63,007 nt of DNA from Subdoligranulum variabile (GCA_004554775.1 SFKI01000011.1:1-63007), one strand, 5' to 3'; positions 15,626 to 24,317 are shown, numbered from the stretch's first letter. Numbers and translations are program-made. The notes: generated by a model not told the origin, from the letters alone.

Positions 15626-16330
15626 TTACAATCTCATCTCCCGCTGGGGCACAGCAAAATAATCCGGGTACAGCTGCACCAACCCATCCTTCTCCGCAAT
15701 GATTTTCCGCACATGGTCGGTCAATTCGCGGCGCAGGGCGTCGATATCCCGGCGGCGGATCTGATCCATCATTACCTCATGCTGGCGCACCGCGCCGTCA
15801 AAGGTTGCGGCATTCTGCACAGTCAGCACGCGCAGACGGTTGTAATGCGGGTTCGTGGCAGCCACCACGTCCCAGCTCAGATCCTGGCCGGCAATCTCAA
15901 AAAATCGCTGGTGGAACCGATTGTCCAGCGCGATAAATTCCAGCGGCTTCAGCCCGGTAAAACAGGCTTTCTGCTGCTCGATCAACAGCTCCAGTTCCCG
16001 CAGATCCAGCCCGGTGCAGTTTTGCAAAAACAACGGCAGAATGGCCGTTTCCAGACTTTCCCGGATGAACCGCTCTTTCTCGGCGCGGGCCAGATCAATG
16101 CGGGAGACCATCGTGCCTTTCTGCGGCGTGATCTCCACAAGGTCCTCTTTTTGCAGGCGGATGAACGCCTCCCGCACCGGTGTGCGGCTGACCTGCAGCT
16201 TGGCGGCCAGCTCCTGCGTGCTTACCGTGGTGCCGGGCGCAAGCTGCAGGGCGGCAATATTCTCTTTGATTACGCGGTAGACATTCTCCCGGATGGAATT
16301 GTCCTGCGTTTTGGGGGTCAGGCTGGGCAT
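15626..16330 (-). CDS. GntR-family (FadR/FCD) transcriptional regulator
   Basis: A 234-residue regulator. Residues 10-75 form the winged HTH (TQELAAKLQVSRTPVREAFIRLQKE), a GntR signature. The rest is an all-helical FCD ligand domain with metal-site-like residues (DNRFHQRFFE, with His further on). FCD proteins usually sense sugar acids or other carboxylates. The start at 16330 has AAGGAG six bases upstream. It faces the dehydrogenase gene, and both promoters carry the same 18-base site, so it most likely represses both and is released by the pathway substrate. Confidence 0.92.
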   Translation of the reverse strand: MPSLTPKTQDNSIRENVYRVIKENIAALQLAPGTTVSTQELAAKLQVSRTPVREAFIRLQKEDLVEITPQKGTMVSRIDLARAEKERFIRESLETAILPLFLQNCTGLDLRELELLIEQQKACFTGLKPLEFIALDNRFHQRFFEIAGQDLSWDVVAATNPHYNRLRVLTVQNAATFDGAVRQHEVMMDQIRRRDIDALRRELTDHVRKIIAEKDGLVQLYPDYFAVPQREMRL

Positions 16331-16350
16331 AAGGCGCTCCTTACTCTGTA

Positions 16351-16413
16351 ACTGACATGTCAGCATGCCAGATGGCTTATTGCTATTGTAGCACATCCGG
16401 CAGGGGACTGCAA
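16351..16413 (-). promoter_or_regulatory. gntR promoter with operator
   Basis: Minus-strand promoter TTGCAG (complement of 16408-16413), 17-base spacer, TACAAT (complement of 16385-16390). The operator ACTGACATGTCAGCATGC at 16351-16368, containing the perfect palindrome TGACATGTCA, lies just past the likely transcription start. This is consistent with autorepression. Confidence 0.75.
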
Positions 16414-16442
16414 GCGTAAAATGCCGCAAACGATTGTGGAGG

Positions 16443-16547
16443 TGTAGGGGCGGGCATTGCTCGCCCGCCGCGTTCTGCCATGGGCGCAACCTCTTATAAA
16501 GTGCGCTGCATCATCTGGTTCTCGGGCGAGCAATGCTCGCCCCTACA
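16443..16547. repeat. REPIN-like inverted repeat element, 105 bp
   Basis: The left end TGTAGGGGCGGGCATTGC at 16443 and the right end GCAATGCTCGCCCCTACA, finishing at 16547, are inverted copies with one mismatch over 25 bases. Each end is itself palindromic. It lies between the two divergent promoters of gntR and the dehydrogenase. Confidence 0.75.
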
Positions 16548-16661
16548 TGCGCAATCCTGCAAAACAGCGGCCTGCTTGGGGGATGTATCGTCTGCCTTTA
16601 TACACTTTGCGCAAAAACTCTCCGCCGCATTTTGTCATTTTGATGAATTGCAAAACAGGTG

Positions 16662-16720
16662 TTGACAATCCCAAACCGCCATGCTACAATGACGATGTTG
16701 AAACTGACATGTCAGCATGC
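16662..16720 (+). promoter_or_regulatory. Dehydrogenase promoter with GntR operator
   Basis: Consensus TTGACA at 16662-16667, 17-base spacer, TACAAT at 16685-16690. The site ACTGACATGTCAGCATGC at 16703-16720 covers the start of transcription and is identical over 18 bases to the one in front of gntR. A GCATGC motif recurs 4 bases later. Confidence 0.82.
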
Positions 16721-16782
16721 AAGCATGCCAGACGCGCCGAAGCAAGCCATTTCTGTACATGAGAAACCCGGGAGGTTTACAC

Positions 16783-17805
16783 ATGAAAGCAGTTCAGATC
16801 GTAAAGCCCAATGATCTCCGCATCATTGATATGGACAAGCCCACCATCGACGTTAAGAACAACGTCCTGGTCAAGATCAAGGCCGCCGGTATCTGCGGCT
16901 CTGACGTGGGCATCTACCACGGCACCAACGCCGCCGCCACCTATCCCCGCGTCATCGGCCACGAGATCGTCGGTGTTGTTGAGGAAGTCGGCGACAACGC
17001 CAAAAAGATCAAGGCCGGCGACCGCGTCATCGTGGACCAGGTCACTGCCTGCGGCACCTGCTACGCCTGCCGCAAGGGCCGCCCCAATGTCTGTGAGCAC
17101 TTGCAGGTTCGCGGCGTCCACATCGACGGCGGCTATCGTGAGTACATGGCCGTGCCCGAAAGCGACGTCTACGTTCTGCCCGAAAGCCTGAGCTATCAGG
17201 ATGCCATCATGATCGAGCCCACTACCATCGCCGTGCAGGCTTGCAGCCGCGCTCAGCTGGAGTTCCAGGACACCGTCATGATCATCGGTGCCGGTGCACT
17301 GGGCAGCAGCATGCTGCGCATCGTCGCCCTGTACAGCCCCCGCAAGGTCATTGTCGTCGATATCGACGAGCCCAAGCTGGAGGCCGCTCTCCAGAACGGC
17401 GCTACCGACGTTATCAACTCCAAGAACGAGGATGTCGTTGCGCGCGCCAAGGAACTGACCGACGGCTACGGCCCGACGGTCGTCATCGACTGCGCCTGCT
17501 TCCATGGCAGCTTCCTGACTGCCTGCAAGGCCGCCGGCAACGCGGGCCGCGTTATCACCATGGGCTTCAGCATCGCCCCCGATGAGATCAACCAGTTCGT
17601 CATCACCAGCAAGGAACTGGACGTCCGCGGCAGCCGCCTGCAGAACCACAAATTCCAGACCGTCATCGACCTGGTCAACAAGGGCAAGATCAACCTGAAC
17701 GGCTCCATCAGCCACACCTTCAAGCTGACGGACGCCCAGGCTGCGTTCGACTTCAACGATACCCACGATCCTTCCATCCGCAAGATCGCCCTGCTGAACG
17801 ACTGA
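16783..17805 (+). CDS. Zinc-dependent medium-chain alcohol dehydrogenase (sugar-acid/polyol type)
   Basis: A 340-residue enzyme. Residues CGSDVGIYH and GHEIVGVVEEVG give the catalytic zinc ligands; CGTCYACRKGRPNVC gives the four Cys of the structural zinc. A Rossmann motif IGAGALGSS near 168 binds NAD(P). It resembles L-galactonate 5-dehydrogenase and L-threonine or sorbitol dehydrogenases. GGGAGG precedes the ATG at 16783. The gene is alone in its transcript, closed by a strong terminator, and is controlled by the divergent GntR protein, whose family senses sugar acids. Exact substrate is not determined. Confidence 0.9.
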   Translation: MKAVQIVKPNDLRIIDMDKPTIDVKNNVLVKIKAAGICGSDVGIYHGTNAAATYPRVIGHEIVGVVEEVGDNAKKIKAGDRVIVDQVTACGTCYACRKGRPNVCEHLQVRGVHIDGGYREYMAVPESDVYVLPESLSYQDAIMIEPTTIAVQACSRAQLEFQDTVMIIGAGALGSSMLRIVALYSPRKVIVVDIDEPKLEAALQNGATDVINSKNEDVVARAKELTDGYGPTVVIDCACFHGSFLTACKAAGNAGRVITMGFSIAPDEINQFVITSKELDVRGSRLQNHKFQTVIDLVNKGKINLNGSISHTFKLTDAQAAFDFNDTHDPSIRKIALLND

Positions 17806-17849
17806 TCGTAAACTGCGTTTCTCGTTATAAAAGCGATTCCTGATACAAA

Positions 17850-17899
17850 ACACCCCGCCGGGGCTGTGCATTGCGTACAGCCCCGGCGGGGTGTTTTTG
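17850..17899. terminator. Bidirectional terminator between the dehydrogenase and asparaginase genes
   Basis: Perfect 18-base arms (17850-17867 and 17877-17894; core CACCCCGCCGGGGCTGT) with a 9-base loop, flanked by A-run and T-run, serving the converging genes on both strands. Confidence 0.92.
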
Positions 17900-17905
17900 T
17901 TGATA

Positions 17906-18901
17906 TTATACAATGTCCCATTCGACCGGCGTGGTAAACAGCCGCATGGCTTCGGTGCGGTTGTTGGTCTGGCCCAGGGCCCACATCAGCTTTACGGCCA
18001 CGGCCTCGGGCGTCATGTCCCTGGCCTCCAGCACGCCGGGCAGTTCTTTGACCGAGCGGCCGACCTCGTACACGGCCAGATCGCACCCCTCGTGCGGGAC
18101 CTGGGTGGTAAATACGGCCAGGCGGCCGCTGGCGCACCAGTCTTGCAGGCGGGCGTACATCTCGCCATGCTCGCCGCCGGGCAGCCCGCCTACGCCGAAG
18201 CTTTCCACCACCAGCGCGCGATAGTGCGGAGCCAGCAGCGGGATAATGTCGGCCCGCATGCCGGGCACCAGCCGCAGCACAAACACGGCGGGGTCAAGCT
18301 GCTCGTAAAACTGCACGGGCGGCATCGGGTCGGGGCGGCGCAGAAAGGGGATCAGCCGCATATCCCGGAATACGGCGGTCTCGGGGTAGTCGATGCTGGA
18401 AAATGCGTTGAAGCTTTTGGTGCGCGTTTTGCGCGCGCGGGTACCCAGAATGACCTTGTTGTCAAACACCAACTGCACGCCCCAGGCAAAATCGCTGCTG
18501 GCGTACAAAAAGGTGCGGTACAGGTTGTTGCGGGCATCGGTATCGCGGTTGTAGATAGATTTCTGGCTGCCGGTCAGCACCACGGGCTTGGCGCTGTTCT
18601 GGATCATGTAGCTCAGCGCAGCGGCGGTGTAGGCCATCGTATCGGTGCCGTGGGCGATGACGAAACCATCGTAGGCGGTATAATTTTCGCGGATGGTATG
18701 CACGAGCAGCCGCCACTGGTCCGGCCCCACGTTGGTGGAATCCAGGCTGAACAGCTGCACGGCGTCGATCTCGCAAAGGTTTGCCAGTTCCGGCACAAAG
18801 GAGAGCAGCTCCTCCGACGTGATGGCGGGGGCTAAACCGCCTGCGGCGGTGGGCTTGCTGGCGATGGTACCGCCAGTGGCCAGAAGGAGGATTTTTTTCA
18901 T
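17906..18901 (-). CDS. ansA: L-asparaginase, type I
   Basis: A 331-residue cytoplasmic-type asparaginase that turns L-asparagine into aspartate and ammonia. The first catalytic Thr is in LLLATGGTIAS and the second in HGTDTMAYTA near residue 88; there is no signal peptide. Start ATG 18901 has GAAAGG upstream; the frame is open further upstream but without family sequence. It ends 12 bases before the shared terminator. It lies downstream of the helicase gene on the same strand with about 70 bases between. Confidence 0.93.
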   Translation of the reverse strand: MKKILLLATGGTIASKPTAAGGLAPAITSEELLSFVPELANLCEIDAVQLFSLDSTNVGPDQWRLLVHTIRENYTAYDGFVIAHGTDTMAYTAAALSYMIQNSAKPVVLTGSQKSIYNRDTDARNNLYRTFLYASSDFAWGVQLVFDNKVILGTRARKTRTKSFNAFSSIDYPETAVFRDMRLIPFLRRPDPMPPVQFYEQLDPAVFVLRLVPGMRADIIPLLAPHYRALVVESFGVGGLPGGEHGEMYARLQDWCASGRLAVFTTQVPHEGCDLAVYEVGRSVKELPGVLEARDMTPEAVAVKLMWALGQTNNRTEAMRLFTTPVEWDIV

Positions 18902-18973
18902 GGTTTTGTTTACCTTTCGTGCTTTCGTTTCGCGCAATCTTGCGGTGCTCGCCCTGTGCAATCCTGCGCCGCA

Positions 18974-21097
18974 TTACAAATCCCAAAGCAAGCGCTTCTC
19001 CGCAACTAAAGCGGCATCCAGCTTTTTTACCCGCAGCCCGGAAAATTCTACGGTTACAAACCGCCCGTCAAACTCCCGTACAACGCCGCGCCCAAACACG
19101 GCGTGCTGTACGGTAGCCCCCACGCGGGTCACGGCGGCCCTAGCTACCGGCGGCAAAATCGGCACCGGCGCAGCGGAAACACTCCGCCCCCATACGCGGT
19201 CGGCCTCGGCTCTGGCGCGCTCGCGCTCGGCCTGGCTTTCGGGCAGGCTGAAAATTACCTCCTGCACAAAAGCAGAGGGCATCGTGCGGCAGTTGAACAA
19301 AACCAGCTTGTGCTGCGCCCGCGTCATGGCAACGTAAAACAGGCGGCGGTCCTCCTCATACTGGCGGGTGTCCTCGGGCGTGCGGCAGCAAATTTCCGGC
19401 TTGGCGGGCAGCACGCCGTCAAAGGCATCCAGCAGCACCACGCGGTCATATTCCAGCCCCTTGCTGGAATGGATTGTTGACAAAATAAACGGCACATCGC
19501 TGCTTGTTTCGCTGCCTTTCGCCGCCATCAGCATCCGCAGTTCTTCCAGCCGGTCCAAAAGTCGCAGGGCGTGCGGCTCCTGCCCGGCCAAAATTTCCAA
19601 AATCGCCAGCTTGCCGGTGTCCATGCCTTTTTGGTTCAAATACGCACCGTAGCCGCAGCTGTAGCGCACGGCATCCACGGCGTCGGCGGCGTTCAGCTGC
19701 GGGATGCGCTTGAACGCAGCGTAAATATCCCCCAGTGATTCCCGCATCCGGGTAGAGGTCTCGGGGCTGTTGATCAGCTCTTCCAGGATCGGCCGTCCGC
19801 TGCGGGCACTGGCACCGCAGGCAGTCAGCGCCTTCTGGCGGGAAAGTGCCAGCCCGAGCTTATAGTAAATGCGCAAAAACCGCTCGCCGTTGGTCGGCTC
19901 GTAGGCAAAACGCAAAAAATCCACGCTGTCCAACACAATTTTGTGCGTAAAAAACGTCAGGTCGGCCTTTTTAAAGCGATAGGGCACGCCGTTGCGCTCG
20001 CACAGGTCGACCAGCGGCAGCGCACTTTCGTTGTTACGGAACAGCACCGCTGTCTCCCCGCCGCCGTGCTGCGCCTGCGCAAACAGCCATTGAATCTGTT
20101 CCTCGCGCCGGGTGATGGGGCGTATCTCCACCGGGCACTGCGCCCCCTGGGTGGCGCGCAGCGTTTTGGGGCGGCGGTAGCGGCTGCGGGCCACAAAGGC
20201 GTTGGCTGCGGCTACGATCTCCTCGCTGGAGCGATAGTTCTCTTCCATCAGCAGGACGCGTGCGCCGGGGTAGACCTGCTCAAAATCCATCAGCGCCTGC
20301 GGGTAGGCCGCGCGGAAGCCGTAGATGCTCTGGTCCTCGTCACCGACCATGAACAGGTTCAGGCTGCGCCCCGCCAGCAGCCGAATGATCTCGTGCTGAA
20401 TTTTCGAGGTGTCCTGCGATTCATCCACGCAGAAATACCGGTACCGCTGCTGGAAATACCCCAACACCGGCGGCGCGGCGCGCAGAATTTGCAGCGCAAA
20501 CACCATCTGGTCGTCGTAGTCCATCTGCCCGGCGCGTTTCAGCGCGGCCTGGTAGCGGCGGTACAGCTCGGGCAGGTTCGCCAGGTCGGTGTCCATGGCC
20601 TCGATCTCCGCGTCGGTCAGCGCCATATTTTTGATGTAGGTGATGGCGGTGCGCAGCTCTTTCAACGTGCTTTCGGTCGCAAATTCGCGGTTTACCTGCT
20701 GCCAGATATCGCCCAGCAGCCGGGTAATATCGCCCTCGTTCGTCAAAAGCTCGGGCTGGCGGCGGCCGTACGTGCGGCTGTAATACTGCAAAATCACTGC
20801 CGAAAGCCCGTTGATGGTGCGGAATGTCATCTCTGCCGCCAGCTCATCCCCGAACCGCGCGGCAAACCGGCTGCGCATCTCGTGCGTGGCAGCCACCGTG
20901 TAGGTCATTGTCAAAATCTGCGCGGGGGGCACATGGCAGCACAGCACCATGTAGCCCAGCCGCGTGACCAGCACGGTGGTTTTGCCGCTGCCCGGCACGG
21001 CCAGCAGCAGCACCGGGCCGTTCACGGCCTGCACGGCGGCCAGCTGCTGGGGGTTCAGCCCGGCGGCGTATTGTTGTATAAAGGAATCCTTCTGCAA
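18974..21097 (-). CDS. UvrD/PcrA-type superfamily 1 DNA helicase
   Basis: A 707-residue helicase. Motif I AVPGSGKTT is at 33-41; motif II reads CVDESQDTSK, motif III GDEDQSIYGFRAA, and motif VI FYVAMTRAQHKL. The last 50 residues form a Tudor-like end (VQHAVFGRGVVREFDGRFVTVEF) like the RNA-polymerase-binding tail of PcrA. It unwinds DNA in 3'-5' direction for repair and replication-conflict removal. It may be the cell's PcrA or a shorter paralogue. It begins 13 bases after a 59-residue peptide gene and is probably coupled to it. Confidence 0.9.
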   Translation of the reverse strand: MQKDSFIQQYAAGLNPQQLAAVQAVNGPVLLLAVPGSGKTTVLVTRLGYMVLCCHVPPAQILTMTYTVAATHEMRSRFAARFGDELAAEMTFRTINGLSAVILQYYSRTYGRRQPELLTNEGDITRLLGDIWQQVNREFATESTLKELRTAITYIKNMALTDAEIEAMDTDLANLPELYRRYQAALKRAGQMDYDDQMVFALQILRAAPPVLGYFQQRYRYFCVDESQDTSKIQHEIIRLLAGRSLNLFMVGDEDQSIYGFRAAYPQALMDFEQVYPGARVLLMEENYRSSEEIVAAANAFVARSRYRRPKTLRATQGAQCPVEIRPITRREEQIQWLFAQAQHGGGETAVLFRNNESALPLVDLCERNGVPYRFKKADLTFFTHKIVLDSVDFLRFAYEPTNGERFLRIYYKLGLALSRQKALTACGASARSGRPILEELINSPETSTRMRESLGDIYAAFKRIPQLNAADAVDAVRYSCGYGAYLNQKGMDTGKLAILEILAGQEPHALRLLDRLEELRMLMAAKGSETSSDVPFILSTIHSSKGLEYDRVVLLDAFDGVLPAKPEICCRTPEDTRQYEEDRRLFYVAMTRAQHKLVLFNCRTMPSAFVQEVIFSLPESQAERERARAEADRVWGRSVSAAPVPILPPVARAAVTRVGATVQHAVFGRGVVREFDGRFVTVEFSGLRVKKLDAALVAEKRLLWDL

Positions 21098-21110
21098 AGC
21101 GCAGCCTCTT

Positions 21111-21290
21111 TCATCGGCCCAGGCGGTGCAGCAGACCGTCCCAGGCGGCGGTCACGCGCTCCCGCGGGAGAAAATAGTTCACCAGCAGCGCGGCAATAAC
21201 GCCAATGGCTACCAATGCGGCGGTGAAGGCGGTTTTGATGGTTCGCCAGCCGACATGCAGGCGGAACTCCGGGCGGGGCGGCAGATTCAT
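21111..21290 (-). CDS. 59-residue membrane peptide, similar to the start of FUSC/aromatic-acid exporters
   Basis: The minus frame from ATG 21290 to TGA 21111 encodes 59 residues with one hydrophobic helix (AFTAALVAIGVIAALLVNYF). The start HVGWRTIKTAFTAALVAIG resembles the first helix of FUSC/ArAE exporters (family pattern: Gly, Arg, hIKTA then a membrane helix), but a stop follows soon after. AAGGAG lies 9 bases before the ATG, so it is likely translated. It may be a stand-alone small protein or a truncated exporter. It sits 13 bases upstream of the helicase start. Confidence 0.6.
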   Translation of the reverse strand: MNLPPRPEFRLHVGWRTIKTAFTAALVAIGVIAALLVNYFLPRERVTAAWDGLLHRLGR

Positions 21291-21382
21291 GGGCTGAAAC
21301 TCCTTATAAATTAGACTGCATGAACAGTTTACAAATTAGACTGTATTAACAGCATACCATGCCGCCGCGCCGGGGGCAAGCG

Positions 21383-22231
21383 TTACTTTTTTATTACAAA
21401 GCAGGGCAGGGGAGCAGTGCTGGCCCAGTTGGCAAACTCGCAGACCAGCACGGTATATTTTGTCAGCGGCAGCGCACGGAAAAAGCACAGCGCCGCCTGC
21501 TTTTCGCTGTCGCCGATGACCTGCCCGCTGTACAGCACCGCCGCCAGCACGCCGCGCGGCTTTAGGGCATCCAGCGCGGCCTGCAAGGCGGGCAGGCTGC
21601 CGTCGGCGGTCGAGTGTACCTCGTGGTCAGCCCCGGGCAGCCAGCCAAAATTGAACAGCACGCAGTCCGCCGTGCCGGGGGCGACCAGCTCGCCCAATTT
21701 GGCGTGGTCATGCACAACGGCCTGCCCGATGCCGCCAAGCCCGGCGGCATCCAGCCGCGCGTTGGTATTCTGCACGGCAGCAGGCTGGATATCCAGCGCC
21801 AGCACCCGGCCCGCAGACCCGGCCAAGCGGCACAAAAACTCGGTGTCATGGCCGTTGCCGCAGGTGGCGTCTACGTACAGCCCGCCCGGCAGCAGATGTG
21901 CAGCCAAAAATTCATGACAAAGCTGCACGGCCGAAAGATCCGGCACGCGGCGACGCACCATCGTGTCCCCCTGCGGCACAAAGCCGAACTTTTGCAGCAG
22001 CGCCCCGGCGGCTTCGCTTTCGGGCAAGGCGGCAGTAAACAGCGTTTCGCGCTTGACGTCATACCCGCCGTTTTGCTGCAAAATTTCTTTGACAAGGTAG
22101 CTGCCATACCCGCGCCGCCGCCAGCCCGGGGCGATCTCCACCCAAAGCCGCCCCGCTTGCAGCGTGGCCGTGCCGATGGCGGTTTTTTCTTTATATAAAG
22201 TATAGTTTCCGGCAGTGTGGGTGATGTTCAT
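21383..22231 (-). CDS. mnmM: GNAT domain fused to MnmM-type tRNA/rRNA methyltransferase
   Basis: A 282-residue two-domain protein. Residues 1-95 look like a short GNAT domain, with acetyl-CoA loop APGWRRRGYGS near 35-45 and a closing LLQKFGFVPQGD. Residues 100-282 match the MnmM (YtqB) family, which methylates 5-aminomethyl-2-thiouridine at the tRNA wobble position: VDATCGNGHDTEFL binds SAM near 120 and FNFGWLPGADH is the family signature. The second domain is close to full length by itself. The ATG has AAAGGA 8 bases upstream, and no second start is obvious at the junction. Fusion to GNAT is unusual to my knowledge. Confidence 0.85.
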   Translation of the reverse strand: MNITHTAGNYTLYKEKTAIGTATLQAGRLWVEIAPGWRRRGYGSYLVKEILQQNGGYDVKRETLFTAALPESEAAGALLQKFGFVPQGDTMVRRRVPDLSAVQLCHEFLAAHLLPGGLYVDATCGNGHDTEFLCRLAGSAGRVLALDIQPAAVQNTNARLDAAGLGGIGQAVVHDHAKLGELVAPGTADCVLFNFGWLPGADHEVHSTADGSLPALQAALDALKPRGVLAAVLYSGQVIGDSEKQAALCFFRALPLTKYTVLVCEFANWASTAPLPCFVIKK

Positions 22232-22279
22232 GGTGGGATTCCTTTATATTTGTATTGATAGAGATTGTAGGGACGGACT

Positions 22280-22309
22280 AAAGGCTCCCTTTACACAAGG
22301 GAGGCATTT
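22280..22309. repeat. Small GGCTCCC hairpin repeat
   Basis: AAAGGCTCCCTTT pairs imperfectly with AAGGGAGGCATTT across a 4-base loop. It belongs to the same class as the repeats at 15528 and 32777. Confidence 0.45.
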
Positions 22310-22493
22310 CGTTCCCACATGTTACCAGCATACAAGCTGCAAATCCCCCTGTCAACCCCGCTGTTTTCACATTGTTTTCACTTACCCGAGAAACCTATTT
22401 CACAATTAGCCTGTATACTGTAAGCATAGAAAGCAAAAAGGGAACAAAAACCCCGCAGGCTCTCCCAAATCTCACGCGAAAGGATGGACCAGT

Positions 22494-23993
22494 ATGAGCA
22501 ACGAATACGATTACTCCGGTCTTTACAATAACGGCCAGGGCGGCAATACGCCCGACCCCAACCAGGGCCAAAATCAGGCCCAGAACGAGGCCAGCCAGGC
22601 TTCTGCAAATCAGCCCGGCCAGCCCGAGCAGGGCGGCTACCCCAATGTGGGCAGCAGCGGCATAAACACCGCCAACACCGCCCGCACCGATTACTCGGCC
22701 TCCAGCCCCAACACCTACAATCAGCCGGGCAACACCTACGGCCAGAACCCCAGCCAGAACCCCAGCCAGAACAACGGCTACGCCAGCAGCTTCAGCGGCG
22801 GCAATGGCAGCAACGGCGGGTATAACGGCTACAGCTACGCCAGCGCGCCGCAGCAGCCCCCCAAGCATGAGAAAAAGAAAAACAAAGTCCTGCTGCGCGT
22901 CCTCGCCGGTGTCGGCGTCGTCGCTTTGGGCTTTGGCGGCGGCTTCGGCGGCGCCATTGCGGCCAGCCGCGCAGGCCTGACCGGCAATCAGGTCGTCGTG
23001 CAGGAGATCCAGCGCGATACCAGCACCGATGCCACCAGCACCGGCAGCACCGATGGCTCGGCCATGACGATGCAGCAGATTGCCTCCGTCGCGTCCCCCA
23101 GTGTGGTGGCCATCACCACCGAGCAGATGAGCAGCAGCCAGACCTGGTTCGGCGGCTACTATGTGCAAAGCGGCGCAGGCTCCGGCATCATCATCAGCCA
23201 GGATGGCTATATCCTGACCTGCGCCCATGTTGTCAGCGGCGCGACCAGCGTCAAGGTCCAGCTCAACGGCAGTGATGAGACTTACGATGCGACCATCGTC
23301 GGCGAGGATTCCACTTCCGATATCGCCGTGCTGAAGATCGAAGCCACCGGCCTGACCCCGGCGGTCATCGGTGACAGCGATAAGTTGGCCGTCGGCGAAA
23401 CGACCGTGGCCGTGGGCAACCCGCTGGGTACTTTGTCCAACACCGTTACCCAGGGTATCGTCAGCGCGCTGAACCGTCAGGTCACTGTCGAAGATAACGA
23501 TATGACGCTGATCCAGACCGATACTTCCATCAGCCCGGGCAACTCCGGCGGCGGTCTGTTCAATGCCAATGGCGAGTTGATCGGCGTGGTCAACGCCAAG
23601 AGCAGCTACAGCGAGGCCGAGGGTATCGGCTTTGCCATTCCCATCAACACGGCGATGGATATCGCCCAGCAGCTGATCGAAAACGGCGCTGTGGCCCGCC
23701 CGGTTTTGGGCGTCAGCATCCTGGATATCAGTGATGCTTCCGCCGCCCAGCAGTACGGCGTGTCCGCAATGGGCGTCTACGTGGCAGATGTCACCAAGGG
23801 CGGCGGTGCCGAAGCCGCCGGTGTGCAGCGCGGCGACCGCATCATCGCAGTGGATGACACGGCTGTCAGCAGCACGTCTACGGTCAAGAGCTATCTGGCC
23901 GACAAAGAAGTTGGCGACACTGTCAGCCTGCAGGTCGAGCGCGACGGCAAGGTCCTGACGCTGAACGTCACGCTGGGCAGCAGCGCACAGTAA
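22494..23993 (+). CDS. HtrA/DegP-like membrane-anchored serine protease with PDZ domain
   Basis: A 499-residue protein. About 120 N-terminal residues are rich in Asn, Gln, Gly and Ser and end in a basic stretch (KHEKKKNK); one membrane helix follows (about 128-150), so the protease lies outside. The catalytic triad is His245 (LTCAHVV), Asp276 (TSDIAVLKI) and Ser351 (SPGNSGGG). A PDZ domain covers about 400-495. These proteases clear misfolded envelope proteins. GAAAGGA precedes the ATG. It stands alone and has its own terminator. The long low-complexity cytoplasmic arm is unusual in length but seen in related clostridia. Confidence 0.93.
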   Translation: MSNEYDYSGLYNNGQGGNTPDPNQGQNQAQNEASQASANQPGQPEQGGYPNVGSSGINTANTARTDYSASSPNTYNQPGNTYGQNPSQNPSQNNGYASSFSGGNGSNGGYNGYSYASAPQQPPKHEKKKNKVLLRVLAGVGVVALGFGGGFGGAIAASRAGLTGNQVVVQEIQRDTSTDATSTGSTDGSAMTMQQIASVASPSVVAITTEQMSSSQTWFGGYYVQSGAGSGIIISQDGYILTCAHVVSGATSVKVQLNGSDETYDATIVGEDSTSDIAVLKIEATGLTPAVIGDSDKLAVGETTVAVGNPLGTLSNTVTQGIVSALNRQVTVEDNDMTLIQTDTSISPGNSGGGLFNANGELIGVVNAKSSYSEAEGIGFAIPINTAMDIAQQLIENGAVARPVLGVSILDISDASAAQQYGVSAMGVYVADVTKGGGAEAAGVQRGDRIIAVDDTAVSSTSTVKSYLADKEVGDTVSLQVERDGKVLTLNVTLGSSAQ

Positions 23994-24006
23994 AAGTAGG
24001 TGCAAC

Positions 24007-24096
24007 TGTAGGGGCGAGCAGTGCTCGCCCGCGGGTCGATGCAAGCATCGGCCCCTACAAACTCACCGCACGGGTGGATTCCATATCCGCCCGTGC
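24007..24096. repeat. Two adjacent palindromic intergenic repeats
   Basis: First element 24007-24059 begins TGTAGGGGCGAGCAGTGC and ends GGCCCCTACA, with inner palindromes GCGAGCAGTGCTCGC and CGATGCAAGCATCG. A second, GCACGGGTGGATTCC pairing with CCGCCCGTGC, covers 24068-24096. Confidence 0.65.
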
Positions 24097-24213
24097 AGCT
24101 TGATGCTGCCGCCATTTCACGGGCATGCAATGGATTCCACATCTTACGAAATTCCGCACGTTTTCTTCCTGTAAAAACATTTTCTCCTTCTTTTCCTTCC
24201 ATCCATTCCCCAA

Positions 24214-24254
24214 AATGTCCTGCAACGCGTAGCCTGCGTTGTGGGACATTTTTT
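24214..24254 (+). terminator. Terminator downstream of the HtrA-like gene
   Basis: AATGTCCTGCAACGC (24214-24228) pairs with GCGTTGTGGGACATT (24236-24250) with two wobble pairs, followed by a T-run. Confidence 0.8.
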
Positions 24255-24287
24255 GCATTTTATACGGTTTGTTCATAAAAACTTTGT

Positions 24288-24317
24288 TTGACAGCCCATA
24301 CCACCGTACAGTATAAT
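24288..24317 (+). promoter_or_regulatory. Promoter of the citrate synthase operon
   Basis: TTGACA at 24288-24293, 18-base spacer, TATAAT at 24312-24317. The leader to the ATG at 24415 is about 90 bases and ends in AAAGGAGG. Confidence 0.8.
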
